Positions 30,087 to 39,169 of a stretch of 64,000 nt of DNA are shown here, one piece after another. Source of the stretch: Alsobacter ponti (GTDB taxonomy: Bacteria > Pseudomonadota > Alphaproteobacteria > Rhizobiales > Beijerinckiaceae); NCBI RefSeq assembly GCF_024294805.1, contig NZ_JANCLU010000004.1, positions 186,001-250,000 on the forward strand, given 5' to 3'. Each line of letters starts with the position of its first letter. Position 1 is the first letter of the stretch. The notes beneath the pieces are model-generated. The model was not told the origin of the DNA. It worked only from the letters and a program-made list of their open reading frames with translations, and did not search any database. The position numbers and the translations under genes were made by a program.

Positions 30087-30956
30087 TCAGTTGCCCCAGC
30101 GCTGCTGCCAGGAGCGTTCGCCGAACGTGCAGCTCGACGACGGCGCCTCCGGCGTCGCCTGCGCGGGGATCACGTTGTGCGGGCGTTCACGCTGCGGCGC
30201 AAGCGCCACTTCGAGCAGGATCTTGGTGCGGATGGCGTCGACGAACTGGCTGCGCTCGCGGATCGGGATGGTGAAGGCCGCCGGCCCGCCGATCACGCAG
30301 TCGGTGTAGTACTGGTCGAGGTGGGCGACTTCGGGATAGCCGAAATTCGGCCTGTTCAGCATGATCGGCAGGCCGTTGATGGTGATCCCGGCGGCGAGCG
30401 CGTCGTCGCGCGCCTGGGTCACCGGCCGTCCCTGGTTGTTGGAGCCGTCACCGGAGACATCGATAACGCGCTTCAGGCCGCGATAATTGTTGGTCTCGAA
30501 CATCGAGACCGCGAAGTCGAGCGCCCCGGAGATCGAGGTTCGGTAGAGCCGCCGGATCGGCCTGGCGGCGAGCTTGGCGGCGAACTCCTGCGCCGTCTCG
30601 ATCCCGTCGATCACCTGCCAGTCGACCACGACGTCCTGGTTGCCGGTGCCCGCCCATTCCATGTAGGCGACGGCGATGCGCCCGTTCACGCCCTTCGAGA
30701 TGGCGTCGAGGATGACGGGGGATCTGAACGCCTCGACATAGCCCTGGCGCTGCAGGGCCTGCTCCTCCGGGTCCATGGAGTAGGAAATGTCCACGGCGAG
30801 GACGAGCTCGACGTCCACCTCGATGGAGCCGTCCCGCGCCAAAGCGGGTCGGCCGCTCGCGGCGAGGAGGGCCGCCAGCGCGGCCAGCCCGGCCAGCGCC
30901 GATCGAACGCCCGTGTGCGTGCGTGACGAGAAAACCGTGGACGCAAGATGGAACAT
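30087..30956 (-). CDS. Exported DUF1194 (von Willebrand A-like) protein
   Basis: A 289-residue exported protein of the DUF1194 family, which has a von Willebrand factor A fold. A Sec-type signal (about residues 17-40, LAGLAALAALLAASGRPALA) precedes VDVELVLAVDISYSMDPEEQ, whose D-x-S-x-S supplies the MIDAS metal site. A later strand VIDVSGDGSNNQG supplies the last metal ligands. Four cysteines in total; two near the C-terminus could pair. The start is set by GGAGGA upstream; much longer in-frame readings run antisense to the BMP gene and are rejected. The function of the family is unknown; metal-dependent adhesion or complex assembly is a guess. Confidence 0.88.
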   Translation of the reverse strand: MFHLASTVFSSRTHTGVRSALAGLAALAALLAASGRPALARDGSIEVDVELVLAVDISYSMDPEEQALQRQGYVEAFRSPVILDAISKGVNGRIAVAYMEWAGTGNQDVVVDWQVIDGIETAQEFAAKLAARPIRRLYRTSISGALDFAVSMFETNNYRGLKRVIDVSGDGSNNQGRPVTQARDDALAAGITINGLPIMLNRPNFGYPEVAHLDQYYTDCVIGGPAAFTIPIRERSQFVDAIRTKILLEVALAPQRERPHNVIPAQATPEAPSSSCTFGERSWQQRWGN

Positions 30957-31136
30957 GCCGTCCTCCGTGGTCTCCGAGAGGCCAGTGTGCCACTGCAGCG
31001 CGCGAACGCCAATGGCCGCACGCCGCCTCAAGCGCCACTTCACCTGCGCCGGTGCTCGTGCCATCTTGGCCGCAGTGCGTCCGGCCGCCGGCCAACGGCG
31101 GCGCGACGAGGGTTTTCGAGACGGGAGAGCACGGCG

Positions 31137-32129
31137 ATGCGCGGGTGGATCTTGGGGGTGGTGGCGGCGACGGCGATGGGCGGCGCGGCCTGGGCGCAGG
31201 AGGTGAAGCCCGCCATCGTGTACGACCTCGGCGGCAAGTTCGACAAATCCTTCAACGAGGGCGTCTACAACGGGGCCGAGCAGTTCAAGAAGGCGACCGG
31301 GATCGAGTACCGGGACTTCGAGATCCAGAACGACGCGCAGCGCGAGCAGGCCCTGCGCCGCTTCGCCCGCGACGGCTTCTCGCCCATCGTCGCCGTCGGC
31401 TTCAGCCAGGCCAGCGCCGTCGAGAAGGTCGCCAAGGAGTTCCCCAACGCCAAGTTCACCATCATCGACATGGTGGTCGACGCGCCGAACGTGCAGTCCG
31501 TGGTGTTCAAGGAGCACGAGGGCTCGTTCCTGGTCGGCCTTCTCGCGGCCAAGGCCTCGAAGACCGGCAAGGTCGGCTTCGTCGGCGGCATGGACATCCC
31601 GCTGATCCGCAAGTTCGCCTGCGGCTACGTGCAGGGCGTCAAGTTCGCCAACCCCTCGGCCGAGGTGTTCCAGAACATGACGGGCACCACGGGCGCGGCC
31701 TGGAACGACCCGGTGAAGGGGGCGGAACTCGCCAAGGCGCAGATCGACCGCGGCGCGGACGTCATCTATCACGCCGCCGGCGGCACCGGCATCGGCGTGC
31801 TGCGCGCCACCGCGGACGCCGGCAAGCTCGGCATCGGCGTCGACTCCAACCAGAACGGCCTGCACCCGGGCAAGGTGCTCACGTCCATGCTGAAGCGGGT
31901 CGACACCGCCACGGTCGCGACCTTCACCCAGGCCAAGGACAACAAGTGGAAGGCGGGCGTCAGCGTGCTCGGCCTCGCCGAGGGCGGCGTCGGCTGGGCG
32001 CTGGACGACAACAACAAGGCCCTGATCACCGCCGACATGAAGGCCGCAGCCGACAAGGCGGCCGCGGACATCATCTCCGGCGCCATCAAGGTTCACGACT
32101 ACATGTCCGACCAGAAGTGCCCGGGTTGA
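31137..32129 (+). CDS. BMP-family nucleoside ABC transporter, substrate-binding protein
   Basis: A 330-residue periplasmic binding protein of the BMP (basic membrane protein, PnrA-like) family, which binds purine or other nucleosides. A short Sec signal (MRGWILGVVAATAMGGAAWA) is followed by KPAIVYDLGGKFDKSFNEG, the family opening. Later come YRDFEIQNDAQREQALRRFA, GFVGGMDIPLIRKFACGY and GIGVDSNQNGL. The ATG at 31137 has GGGAGAG upstream. It is the first gene of an eight-gene operon; its stop overlaps the start of the ATPase gene (TTGA). Substrate class is inferred from the family and the catabolic genes behind it. Confidence 0.93.
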   Translation: MRGWILGVVAATAMGGAAWAQEVKPAIVYDLGGKFDKSFNEGVYNGAEQFKKATGIEYRDFEIQNDAQREQALRRFARDGFSPIVAVGFSQASAVEKVAKEFPNAKFTIIDMVVDAPNVQSVVFKEHEGSFLVGLLAAKASKTGKVGFVGGMDIPLIRKFACGYVQGVKFANPSAEVFQNMTGTTGAAWNDPVKGAELAKAQIDRGADVIYHAAGGTGIGVLRATADAGKLGIGVDSNQNGLHPGKVLTSMLKRVDTATVATFTQAKDNKWKAGVSVLGLAEGGVGWALDDNNKALITADMKAAADKAAADIISGAIKVHDYMSDQKCPG

Positions 32130-33685
32130 GCGCAGGCGGCGAGGGCGCGGGCTCCCCGGAGCCTGCGCCGTCGCTCGAACTGGTCGGAATCGACAAGCGG
32201 TTCGGGGAGGTCCACGCCAACAAGGCGGTGGACCTCGTCGTCCGGCGCGGCTCCATCCACGGCATCGTGGGAGAGAACGGCGCCGGCAAGTCGACGCTGA
32301 TGTCCATCGTGTACGGCTTCTACGAGGCCGACGCCGGCGAGATCCGCGTCAATGGACGCCCGGTCCGCATCCGCGCTCCGCGCGAGGCGATCGCGGCCGG
32401 CATCGGCATGGTCCACCAGCACTTCATGCTGGTCGAGCCGCTGAGCGTGCTCGACAATGTCATGCTGGGCGCGGAGGGCGGAGCGCTGCTGCGCGCCGGC
32501 GCGCGCAAGGCGCGGGCCGAGCTGGAGCGGCTGTCGACCGAGTACGGCCTCGCCATCGACCCCGACGCCATTGTCGGCGACCTGCCCGTCGGGTTGCAGC
32601 AGCGCGTCGAGCTTCTCAAGGCGCTGGTGCGCGGGGCCGACATCCTGGTCCTCGACGAGCCGACGGCGGTGCTGACGCCGGAGGAGGCCGACCACCTGTT
32701 CCGCCTGCTGCGCGTGCTGGCGAGCGAGGGCAAGACGGTCATCCTCATCACCCACAAGCTGCGCGAGATCATGGCCGTGACGAGCCGCGTCTCGGTGATG
32801 CGGCGCGGCGAGATGGTCGCCACGCTTGACACCGCCGACACCTCGCCGGGCCAGCTCGCCGAGCTGATGGTGGGCCGCCGCGTGCTGCTGCGGGTCGAGA
32901 AAGGCCCGGCGCGGCTCGGCGCGCTCCGCCTCCAGGTCCAGAACCTCACCGTGGTCGACGCGAAGGGCACGCCCCGCGTACGCGACGTGAGCTTCGGCGT
33001 CCACGCCGGCGAGATCGTCGGGGTGGCCGGCATCTCCGGCAACGGGCAGAGCGAATTGCTGGAGGCGCTGGCCGGAATGCGGCCCATCGCCGGCGGCCGC
33101 ATCACGCTCGGCTCCACCGAGATCGGGCCCGAGCTGCGCGACCCGCACGTGCTGCGCCGGCGCGGCCTGCTGCACGTGCCGGAGGACCGGCTGCGCATGG
33201 GCCTCGTACCTCCGTTCGAGGCCTGCGAAAGCGCCATCCTCGGCTTCCACGAGGAGGAGCGCTATCGCGCCGGGCCGCTGCTGAGCCGCGACGCCGTCAT
33301 CGAGGACACGCGCGAGAAGATGGAGTCCTACGACGTGCGCCCGCCGGCCCCGCTGCTGCGCACCTCCAAGTTCTCGGGCGGCAACCAGCAGAAGCTCGTG
33401 CTGGCCCGCGAGATCGAGCGGTCCCCCAAGGTCCTGCTGGTCGGCCAGCCGACGCGCGGGGTCGACATCGGCGCCATCGAGTTCATTCACCGCCGGCTCG
33501 TCGCGCTGCGCGACGCGGGCGTCGCCATCCTGCTCGTCTCGGTCGAGCTGGACGAGATCATGGGCCTCGCCGACCGTGTCGTGGTGATGTGCGGCGGCCG
33601 CGTCACCGGAGAGCGGCTGACGTCGGAGACCGACGAACGCGAACTCGGCCTCCTGATGGCCGGGGTGTCGGAGCAGGCGGCATGA
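32126..33685 (+). CDS. Nucleoside ABC transporter, duplicated ATP-binding protein
   Basis: A 519-residue ATPase with two nucleotide-binding domains in tandem, as in sugar and nucleoside importers. The first domain has Walker [26 protein letters not shown] in place of the classical LSGGQ signature, and Walker [14 protein letters not shown]. The second has [15 protein letters not shown], a degenerate Walker A, plus [15 protein letters not shown] and [12 protein letters not shown]. The second domain is thus likely non-hydrolytic. The only sensible start is a TTG at 32126 overlapping the upstream stop. The stop overlaps the ATG of the first permease (ATGA). Confidence 0.93.
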   Translation: MSAGGEGAGSPEPAPSLELVGIDKRFGEVHANKAVDLVVRRGSIHGIVGENGAGKSTLMSIVYGFYEADAGEIRVNGRPVRIRAPREAIAAGIGMVHQHFMLVEPLSVLDNVMLGAEGGALLRAGARKARAELERLSTEYGLAIDPDAIVGDLPVGLQQRVELLKALVRGADILVLDEPTAVLTPEEADHLFRLLRVLASEGKTVILITHKLREIMAVTSRVSVMRRGEMVATLDTADTSPGQLAELMVGRRVLLRVEKGPARLGALRLQVQNLTVVDAKGTPRVRDVSFGVHAGEIVGVAGISGNGQSELLEALAGMRPIAGGRITLGSTEIGPELRDPHVLRRRGLLHVPEDRLRMGLVPPFEACESAILGFHEEERYRAGPLLSRDAVIEDTREKMESYDVRPPAPLLRTSKFSGGNQQKLVLAREIERSPKVLLVGQPTRGVDIGAIEFIHRRLVALRDAGVAILLVSVELDEIMGLADRVVVMCGGRVTGERLTSETDERELGLLMAGVSEQAA

Positions 33686-34782
33686 GCGCGCCCATCGAGG
33701 TTCCGCGCTGGGTCGACCTCGCGCTCGTCCCGGCGCTGGCGGTCGTCGCCGCTTTCCTGGTCGCCGGGCTGGTCGTGCTCGCCATCGGCGAGAACCCGTT
33801 GTCGGCGACGCTGATCCTGCTGCGCGGCGCGCTCGGCAGCGGCGAGGGCCTGGGCTTCACGCTGTACTACGCCACCAACTTCATCTTCACGGGGCTGGCC
33901 GTGGCGGTGGCGTTCCATGCCGGCCTGTTCAACATCGGCGGCGAGGGCCAGGCGACGCTCGGCGGGCTCGGCGCGGCGCTGGTCTGCCTGCGGCTCGATT
34001 TCCTGCCGGCCTGGGCGCTGGTTCCGCTCGGCGCATTGTCGGCGGCCGCCTTCGGGGCCGCCTGGGCGTTCATCCCCGCCTGGCTGCAGGCGAGGCGTGG
34101 CAGCCACATCGTCATCACGACCATCATGTTCAACATGCTGGCTTCGGCGCTGCTGGTCTATTTGCTGGTCAACGTCATGGGCAAGCCGGGCTCCATGTCG
34201 GTGGAGACGCGGGTGTTCGCCCCGGCGGCGCACGTGCCGTTCGTGCACGAGCTGGCCGCCCAGTTCGGCGTCCCGATTCCAGCCTCGCCGTTGAACCTCT
34301 CCTTCGTGCTCGCTTTGGCGATGGCGGCGTTGATGTGGGTTGTGCTGTGGCGCACGCGGCTCGGCTACGCCATCCGCACCGTCGGCGCGAGCCCGACGGC
34401 GGCGGCCTATGCCGGCATCTCCAACACCCGGGTCATCGTGGTCGCCATGCTGATCTCCGGCGGGCTGGCGGGGCTGGTCGCGGTCAACGAGATCATGGGC
34501 GTGCAGGAGCGGCTGCTGCTGGAGTTCACCTCCGGCGCGGGCTTCATCGGCATCGCCGTGGCGCTGATGGGCCGCTCGCATCCGTTCGGAATCGTGCTGG
34601 CGTCGATCCTGTTCGGCGTGCTCTACCAGGGCGGCACGGAGCTCGCCTTCGACATGCCCTCGATCACCCGCGACATGGTGGTGACGATTTCCGGCCTTGT
34701 CATCCTGTTCGCGGGCGCGCTGGACGGGCTGTTTCGCCGGCCGCTCGCCGCCGCCTTCGCCGGCCGTGGGAAGGGGGCGTAG
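33682..34782 (+). CDS. Nucleoside ABC transporter permease (first)
   Basis: A 366-residue inner-membrane permease of the BPD_transp_2 (branched-chain/ribose/nucleoside) type with about eight to ten hydrophobic segments. Family signs are ENPLSATLILLRGALGS, AVAFHAGLFNIGGEGQ, IVITTIMFNMLAS and a cytoplasmic loop RTVGASPTAAAYAGI facing the ATPase. The start is fixed by the ATGA overlap with the ATPase gene; a longer reading lies inside that gene. It pairs with the next permease, three bases after its stop, to form a heterodimeric channel. Confidence 0.93.
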   Translation: MSAPIEVPRWVDLALVPALAVVAAFLVAGLVVLAIGENPLSATLILLRGALGSGEGLGFTLYYATNFIFTGLAVAVAFHAGLFNIGGEGQATLGGLGAALVCLRLDFLPAWALVPLGALSAAAFGAAWAFIPAWLQARRGSHIVITTIMFNMLASALLVYLLVNVMGKPGSMSVETRVFAPAAHVPFVHELAAQFGVPIPASPLNLSFVLALAMAALMWVVLWRTRLGYAIRTVGASPTAAAYAGISNTRVIVVAMLISGGLAGLVAVNEIMGVQERLLLEFTSGAGFIGIAVALMGRSHPFGIVLASILFGVLYQGGTELAFDMPSITRDMVVTISGLVILFAGALDGLFRRPLAAAFAGRGKGA

Positions 34783-34785
34783 GCG

Positions 34786-35757
34786 ATGGACGTTTTCGGT
34801 TTCGGCATCGCCATCTTCGATTCGGGCGTGCGGCTCGCCGTCCCCCTGCTGTTCGCGTGCCTCGCCGGGCTGTGGTCGGAGCGCTCGGGCGTGGTCGACA
34901 TCGGGCTCGAGGGCAAGCTGCTGGTCGCCGCCTTCGCGGCGGCCGCCGCCTCGCACCGCTTCGACAGCGCCTGGGTGGGACTCGCCGCCGGCATCGCGGC
35001 CTCCATCGCTTTTGCCCTCGTCCACGGCTTCGCGGTCATCAGCCAGCGCGGCAACCAGATCGTCTCGGGCGTCGCCATCAACATGCTGGCGGCGGGCCTG
35101 ACGGCGCTCGTCGGTAACGCCTGGTACGGGCAGGGCGGCCGCACTCCGCCTCTCGAAGGCGCGATGCGCTACCAGCCGCTGACGCTGCCGGGGGCCGAGC
35201 AGGCCGCCGCGGTCCCGGTGGTCGGACGCCTCTACGCCTATGTCGTCTCCGGCCACTCCGTGCTGGTCTACGTCGCCATCGCGGCGGTGGTGGCGACGTC
35301 GTTCGTTCTGGCGCGCACGCGCTTCGGCCTGCGGCTGCGCGCGGTGGGCGAAAACCCGGCCGCCGTCGACACGGCCGGCATCTCCGTCACCGGCCTGCGC
35401 TACGCCGCCGTGGTGATCGCCGGCGTTCTGTGCGGCATGGGCGGGGCCTATCTCTCGCTGGACCAGGCGGCGGCATTCCTGCCGCTGATGACGGCCGGCA
35501 AGGGCTTCATCGCGCTGGCCGCGCTCATCTTCGCCAAGTGGCGCGCCTGGCCGGCGTTCTGGACCTGCCTGCTGTTCGGCCTTCTCGACGCCGTGGCCAT
35601 CCGCCTGCAGGGCGTCGTCGTGCCGGGCGTCGGCCAGGTGCCGGTGCAGGCGATCCAGGCGCTCCCCTACGCGTTGACGGTGATCCTGCTGGCCGGTTTC
35701 ATCGGCCGCGCCATACCGCCCCGCGCCTCCGGGACGCCCTATGTGAAGGAACGCTGA
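34786..35757 (+). CDS. Nucleoside ABC transporter permease (second)
   Basis: A 323-residue permease, shorter than its partner but of the same family. It shows LRLAVPLLFACLAGLWSERS-like opening residues, the conserved VVDIGLEGKLLVAAF (the counterpart of FNIGGEGQ), GNQIVSGVAINMLAAG and LRAVGENPAAVDTAGISV as the ATPase-coupling loop. About eight membrane segments are visible. It begins three bases after the first permease and ends one base before cdd, so translation is probably coupled throughout. Confidence 0.93.
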   Translation: MDVFGFGIAIFDSGVRLAVPLLFACLAGLWSERSGVVDIGLEGKLLVAAFAAAAASHRFDSAWVGLAAGIAASIAFALVHGFAVISQRGNQIVSGVAINMLAAGLTALVGNAWYGQGGRTPPLEGAMRYQPLTLPGAEQAAAVPVVGRLYAYVVSGHSVLVYVAIAAVVATSFVLARTRFGLRLRAVGENPAAVDTAGISVTGLRYAAVVIAGVLCGMGGAYLSLDQAAAFLPLMTAGKGFIALAALIFAKWRAWPAFWTCLLFGLLDAVAIRLQGVVVPGVGQVPVQAIQALPYALTVILLAGFIGRAIPPRASGTPYVKER

Positions 35758-35758
35758 C

Positions 35759-36187
35759 ATGTCCGAGCAGGACGCTCCCGCCGACCTCGTCGAGGCCGCG
35801 ACCCTCGTGCGCGACCGGGCCTACGCGCCCTATTCGCGTTACAAGGTCGGAGCGGCGCTGCGCGCCGCGTCGGGCCGGGTCTATGCCGGCGCCAATGTCG
35901 AGAACGCCGCCTATCCGGTCGGCGTCTGCGCCGAGGCGAGCGCGATCTCGGCCATGGTCGCCGGCGGCGACACGCGGCTCGTCGAGATCGCCGTCGTCGC
36001 CGAGGGCGGCGCGCTGGTGACGCCGTGCGGCGGATGCCGCCAACGTATCTTCGAGTTCGGCGGGGCCAAGGCGGTGATCTGGGCGGCGGACTTGCGCGGG
36101 CGTCGCCGCCGCTTTACCGCAGACGAATTGCTGCCGCTCGCCTTCGGGCCGGATTCGATGGCGGCGTCGGAGACCGCGCCGTCATGA
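35759..36187 (+). CDS. cdd: Cytidine deaminase
   Basis: Deaminates cytidine and deoxycytidine to uridine and deoxyuridine. It is the short, tetrameric form at 142 residues. The zinc site is complete: the NVENAAYPVGVCAEASAIS segment gives the catalytic CAE (Cys and Glu), and TPCGGCRQ gives the other two cysteines. AYAPYSRYKVGAALR is the usual substrate loop. It follows the permease immediately, and its stop overlaps the punA start (ATGA), placing it firmly in the nucleoside operon. Confidence 0.96.
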   Translation: MSEQDAPADLVEAATLVRDRAYAPYSRYKVGAALRAASGRVYAGANVENAAYPVGVCAEASAISAMVAGGDTRLVEIAVVAEGGALVTPCGGCRQRIFEFGGAKAVIWAADLRGRRRRFTADELLPLAFGPDSMAASETAPS

Positions 36188-37020
36188 CCCCAGCCCACGA
36201 CCAGGCCGCCTTAGACGCGCGATGCGAGGACGCCGTGGCGCGTCTCGCGCCGCTGCTGGGACGGGTGTCTGTCGGCCTGGTGCTCGGCACCGGGCTCGGC
36301 GCGGTGGCGGACGCGGTCGAGGACAAGGTGGTCGTGCCCTACGCCGACATTCCGGGCTTTCCGGAGAACTCGGTGTCCGGCCATGCCGGGCGCATCGTCG
36401 CCGGCACCCTGGCGGGCCGGCGCGTCGCCGTGATGCAGGGCCGCGCCCACTATTACGAGACGGCGGACTCCGCCGCGATGCGCGTGCCGCTGGAGACGCT
36501 GCGCCGCCTCGGGGCCGGGACGCTGGTGCTGACCAACGCGGCCGGCTCCTTGCGGCCGGACCTCGCGCCCGGCCGGCTGTGCCTGCTGACGGACCACCTC
36601 AACCTCTCGGGCACGAACCCGCTGCTCGGCGACCGCGGCGACGGGCGCTTCGTGTCGATGACCGACGCCTACGACCCAGGCCTGCGCCGCGCCTTCCATG
36701 CGGCGGCGCGCGCCTCCGGCGTCGACCTCGACGAGGGCGTCTATTGCTGGGTGTCCGGACCCAGCTTCGAGACGCCGGCCGAGATCCGCATGCTGCGCAT
36801 TCTCGGCGGCGACGTGGTCGGCATGTCGACCGTGCCCGAGGTGATCCTGGCCCGACGCCTGGGCCTACGCGTCGCGGCGGTGTCGACGGTGACGAATTTC
36901 GGCGCGGGCATCGAGAACGCGAGCCCGTCGCACCACGAGACCAAGGACGTGGCCGCGAAGGCCGGCGCGGCGCTGTCGCGCCTGCTGATCGCCTTCCTCG
37001 GGGGACTCGACGATGCCTGA
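36184..37020 (+). CDS. punA: Purine-nucleoside phosphorylase
   Basis: Cleaves inosine and guanosine with phosphate to the free base and (deoxy)ribose 1-phosphate. The 278 residues are of the trimeric type (PNP/MTAP family). Seen are LVLGTGLGAVAD, VSGHAGRIVAGTLAG, MQGRAHYYE (phosphate site), VLTNAAGSLRP, YCWVSGPSFETPAEIRML and VTNFGAGIEN. The last supplies the purine-binding Asn/Glu region, consistent with 6-oxopurines. The start is at the ATGA overlap with cdd. deoC begins eight bases before its stop. Confidence 0.94.
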   Translation: MTPAHDQAALDARCEDAVARLAPLLGRVSVGLVLGTGLGAVADAVEDKVVVPYADIPGFPENSVSGHAGRIVAGTLAGRRVAVMQGRAHYYETADSAAMRVPLETLRRLGAGTLVLTNAAGSLRPDLAPGRLCLLTDHLNLSGTNPLLGDRGDGRFVSMTDAYDPGLRRAFHAAARASGVDLDEGVYCWVSGPSFETPAEIRMLRILGGDVVGMSTVPEVILARRLGLRVAAVSTVTNFGAGIENASPSHHETKDVAAKAGAALSRLLIAFLGGLDDA

Positions 37021-37777
37021 CGACGCCGCCCTCGCCCGCCGGCTTCTCGGCCTTCTGGACCTGACCAACCTGGAAGCCAATTGCGGGCCGGCCGAAATCA
37101 AGGCGCTGTGCGCCCGCGCCGTCGGGCCGCACGGCAAGGTCGCCGCCGTGTGCGTCTGGCCGCAATTCGCCGGTGACGCGGCGCGCGCCCTCAAGGACAC
37201 CGGCGTCCACGTGGCGACGGTGGTGAACTTCCCGGCCGGCGGCGAGGACGTGGAGCGCGTTCTCGACGACATGGGCGAGGCGCTCGGCGACGGGGCCGAC
37301 GAGATCGACCTCGTGCTGCCCTACCGCGCCTTCCTGCGCGGCGACGCGGCCGTCGCCGGCGACATGGTGCGCGAGGCCAGGCAGATGCTCGCCCCACGCC
37401 AGCGCCTCAAGGTGATCCTCGAGACCGGCGCGTTCCCGGACCGCGACGCCATCGCGGCGGCGAGCCGGCTCGCCATCGAGGCCGGGGCAGACTTCCTCAA
37501 GACCTCGACCGGAAAGATCGCCGTGTCGGCCACGCCCGAGGCGGCCGAGACGATGCTGACGGCGATCCGCGACTCCGGCCGTCCGGTCGGCTTCAAGGCC
37601 GCCGGCGGCATCCGCACGCTGGCCGACGGGGCGCTCTACCTGGAGCTCGCCGAGCGGGTTATGGGCGCGGGCTGGGCGACGCCGGACATGTTCCGCATCG
37701 GCGCGAGCAGCCTGCACGCGGCGCTGGTCGCGGCCATCGACGGCGCGGCGGACGCGCCGGGCGGGGAAGGTTACTGA
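37013..37777 (+). CDS. deoC: Deoxyribose-phosphate aldolase
   Basis: Splits deoxyribose 5-phosphate into glyceraldehyde 3-phosphate and acetaldehyde, the exit of deoxynucleoside breakdown to central metabolism. The 254 residues show the class I aldolase TIM barrel with LKVILETGAF, ADFLKTSTGK containing the Schiff-base lysine, and GFKAAGGIRTLAD with the second catalytic lysine. It overlaps punA by eight bases and precedes deoA by three. No deoB (phosphopentomutase) is visible in the operon, so that step must be encoded elsewhere. Confidence 0.96.
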   Translation: MPDDAALARRLLGLLDLTNLEANCGPAEIKALCARAVGPHGKVAAVCVWPQFAGDAARALKDTGVHVATVVNFPAGGEDVERVLDDMGEALGDGADEIDLVLPYRAFLRGDAAVAGDMVREARQMLAPRQRLKVILETGAFPDRDAIAAASRLAIEAGADFLKTSTGKIAVSATPEAAETMLTAIRDSGRPVGFKAAGGIRTLADGALYLELAERVMGAGWATPDMFRIGASSLHAALVAAIDGAADAPGGEGY

Positions 37778-37780
37778 CCC

Positions 37781-39118
37781 ATGCTGCCGCAGGAGATCAT
37801 CCGCAAGAAGCGCGACGGCGGCGAACTGGCCGCCGCCGAGATCGAGTTCCTGATCGAGGGGCTGACGGCCGGCCGCGTCACCGAGGGGCAGGCGGCGGCC
37901 TTCGCGATGGCCGTTTTCTTCCGCGGCATGACGATGGAGGAGCGCGTCGCACTCACCCGCGCCATGGTGCGCTCGGGCGCGACGCTCGACTGGTCGGACC
38001 TGTCCGGCCCGGCGCTCGACAAGCACTCGACCGGCGGCATCGGCGACAATGTCAGCCTGATGCTCGCCCCCGCCGTCGCCGCCTGCGACGGCTTCGTCCC
38101 GATGATCTCGGGCCGGGGGCTCGGCCACACGGGCGGCACGCTCGACAAGCTGGACTCGATTCCCGGCTACCGCTCGCAGCCGGACATCGCGCTGTTCCGC
38201 AAGGTGGTGCGCGAGGTTGGCTGCGCCGTCATCGGCCAGACGGCGGACCTCGCCCCGGCCGACAAGCGCCTCTACGCCATCCGCGACGTCACCGCGACGG
38301 TCGAGTCGATCCCGCTCATCACGGCGTCGATCCTGTCGAAGAAGCTGGCTGCGGGGCTCGACGGCCTGGTGATGGACGTGAAGACAGGTTCCGGCGCGTT
38401 CATGCCGAGCTTCGAGGGCTCGGCCGAGCTCGCGGAAAGCCTTGCCATGGTCGCCACCGACGCCGGCCTGCCGACCACGGCCCTGATCACCGACATGAAC
38501 GAGCCGCTCGCCAGCGCCGCCGGCAACGCCGTCGAGGTGATGAACGCCATCGACTATCTGCGCGGCGTGCATGTCGACCCGCGCCTGCACGAGGCGGTGG
38601 TCGCGCTCGGCGGCGAGATGCTGCTGCTGGGCGGCATCGCCGAGAGCATCGAGGACGGCTGGGCGATGATCGACGCCGCCATCGGCTCGGGGCGCGCGGC
38701 CGAGCGATTCGGCCGCATGGTCGCGGCGCTTGGCGGGCCGACCGACCTGATGGAGCGCCCCGCCGCGCATCTGCCCAGGGCGGCGATCACGCGGCCGATC
38801 CTGCCGCACCGCGCGGGGTTCGTGGCGAAGGTGGACGCGCGCGCCATCGGGCTGGCCGTCATCCAGGTCGGCGGCGGCCGCACGCGGGCCGAGGACGCCA
38901 TCGACCATGCCGTCGGGTTCACCTCGCTGGCCGGCCACGGCGACCCGGTCGGCCCCGACGCGCCGCTCGCCATCGTTCATGCCCGCGACGAGGCGCACGC
39001 CGATCTCGCCGAGGCGGCGATCCGCGCCGCCTACACGGTGGCCGACGACGCCGCCGAGCGGGGCCCTGTCGTTCTGGCGCGCTTCGCCGCGGCGGAAGAC
39101 GGGCCCGACGCCGCGTGA
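37781..39118 (+). CDS. deoA: Thymidine phosphorylase
   Basis: Phosphorolyses thymidine (and deoxyuridine from cdd) to base and deoxyribose 1-phosphate. At 445 residues it is full length. The N-terminal helical domain begins LPQEIIRKKRDGGEL, the phosphate motif is KHSTGGIGDNVSLML, and the family signature is SGRGLGHTGGTLDKLDSIPG. VMDVKTGSGAFM and the C-terminal KVDARAIGLAVIQVGGGR follow. It is the last gene of the nucleoside operon; 51 bases with no clear hairpin separate it from ghrA, so read-through is possible. Confidence 0.96.
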   Translation: MLPQEIIRKKRDGGELAAAEIEFLIEGLTAGRVTEGQAAAFAMAVFFRGMTMEERVALTRAMVRSGATLDWSDLSGPALDKHSTGGIGDNVSLMLAPAVAACDGFVPMISGRGLGHTGGTLDKLDSIPGYRSQPDIALFRKVVREVGCAVIGQTADLAPADKRLYAIRDVTATVESIPLITASILSKKLAAGLDGLVMDVKTGSGAFMPSFEGSAELAESLAMVATDAGLPTTALITDMNEPLASAAGNAVEVMNAIDYLRGVHVDPRLHEAVVALGGEMLLLGGIAESIEDGWAMIDAAIGSGRAAERFGRMVAALGGPTDLMERPAAHLPRAAITRPILPHRAGFVAKVDARAIGLAVIQVGGGRTRAEDAIDHAVGFTSLAGHGDPVGPDAPLAIVHARDEAHADLAEAAIRAAYTVADDAAERGPVVLARFAAAEDGPDAA

Positions 39119-39169
39119 CGCCCCGGCCATGCCGCGCCTCGTTCCCGTCACCCGCATCGGACCCTACGC

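Noticed and set aside
30957-32096. In-frame extension of the DUF1194 gene on the minus strand over the BMP gene
   Set aside because: The extension is low-complexity antisense to a well-supported binding protein. The GGAGGA site and signal peptide set the start at 30956.
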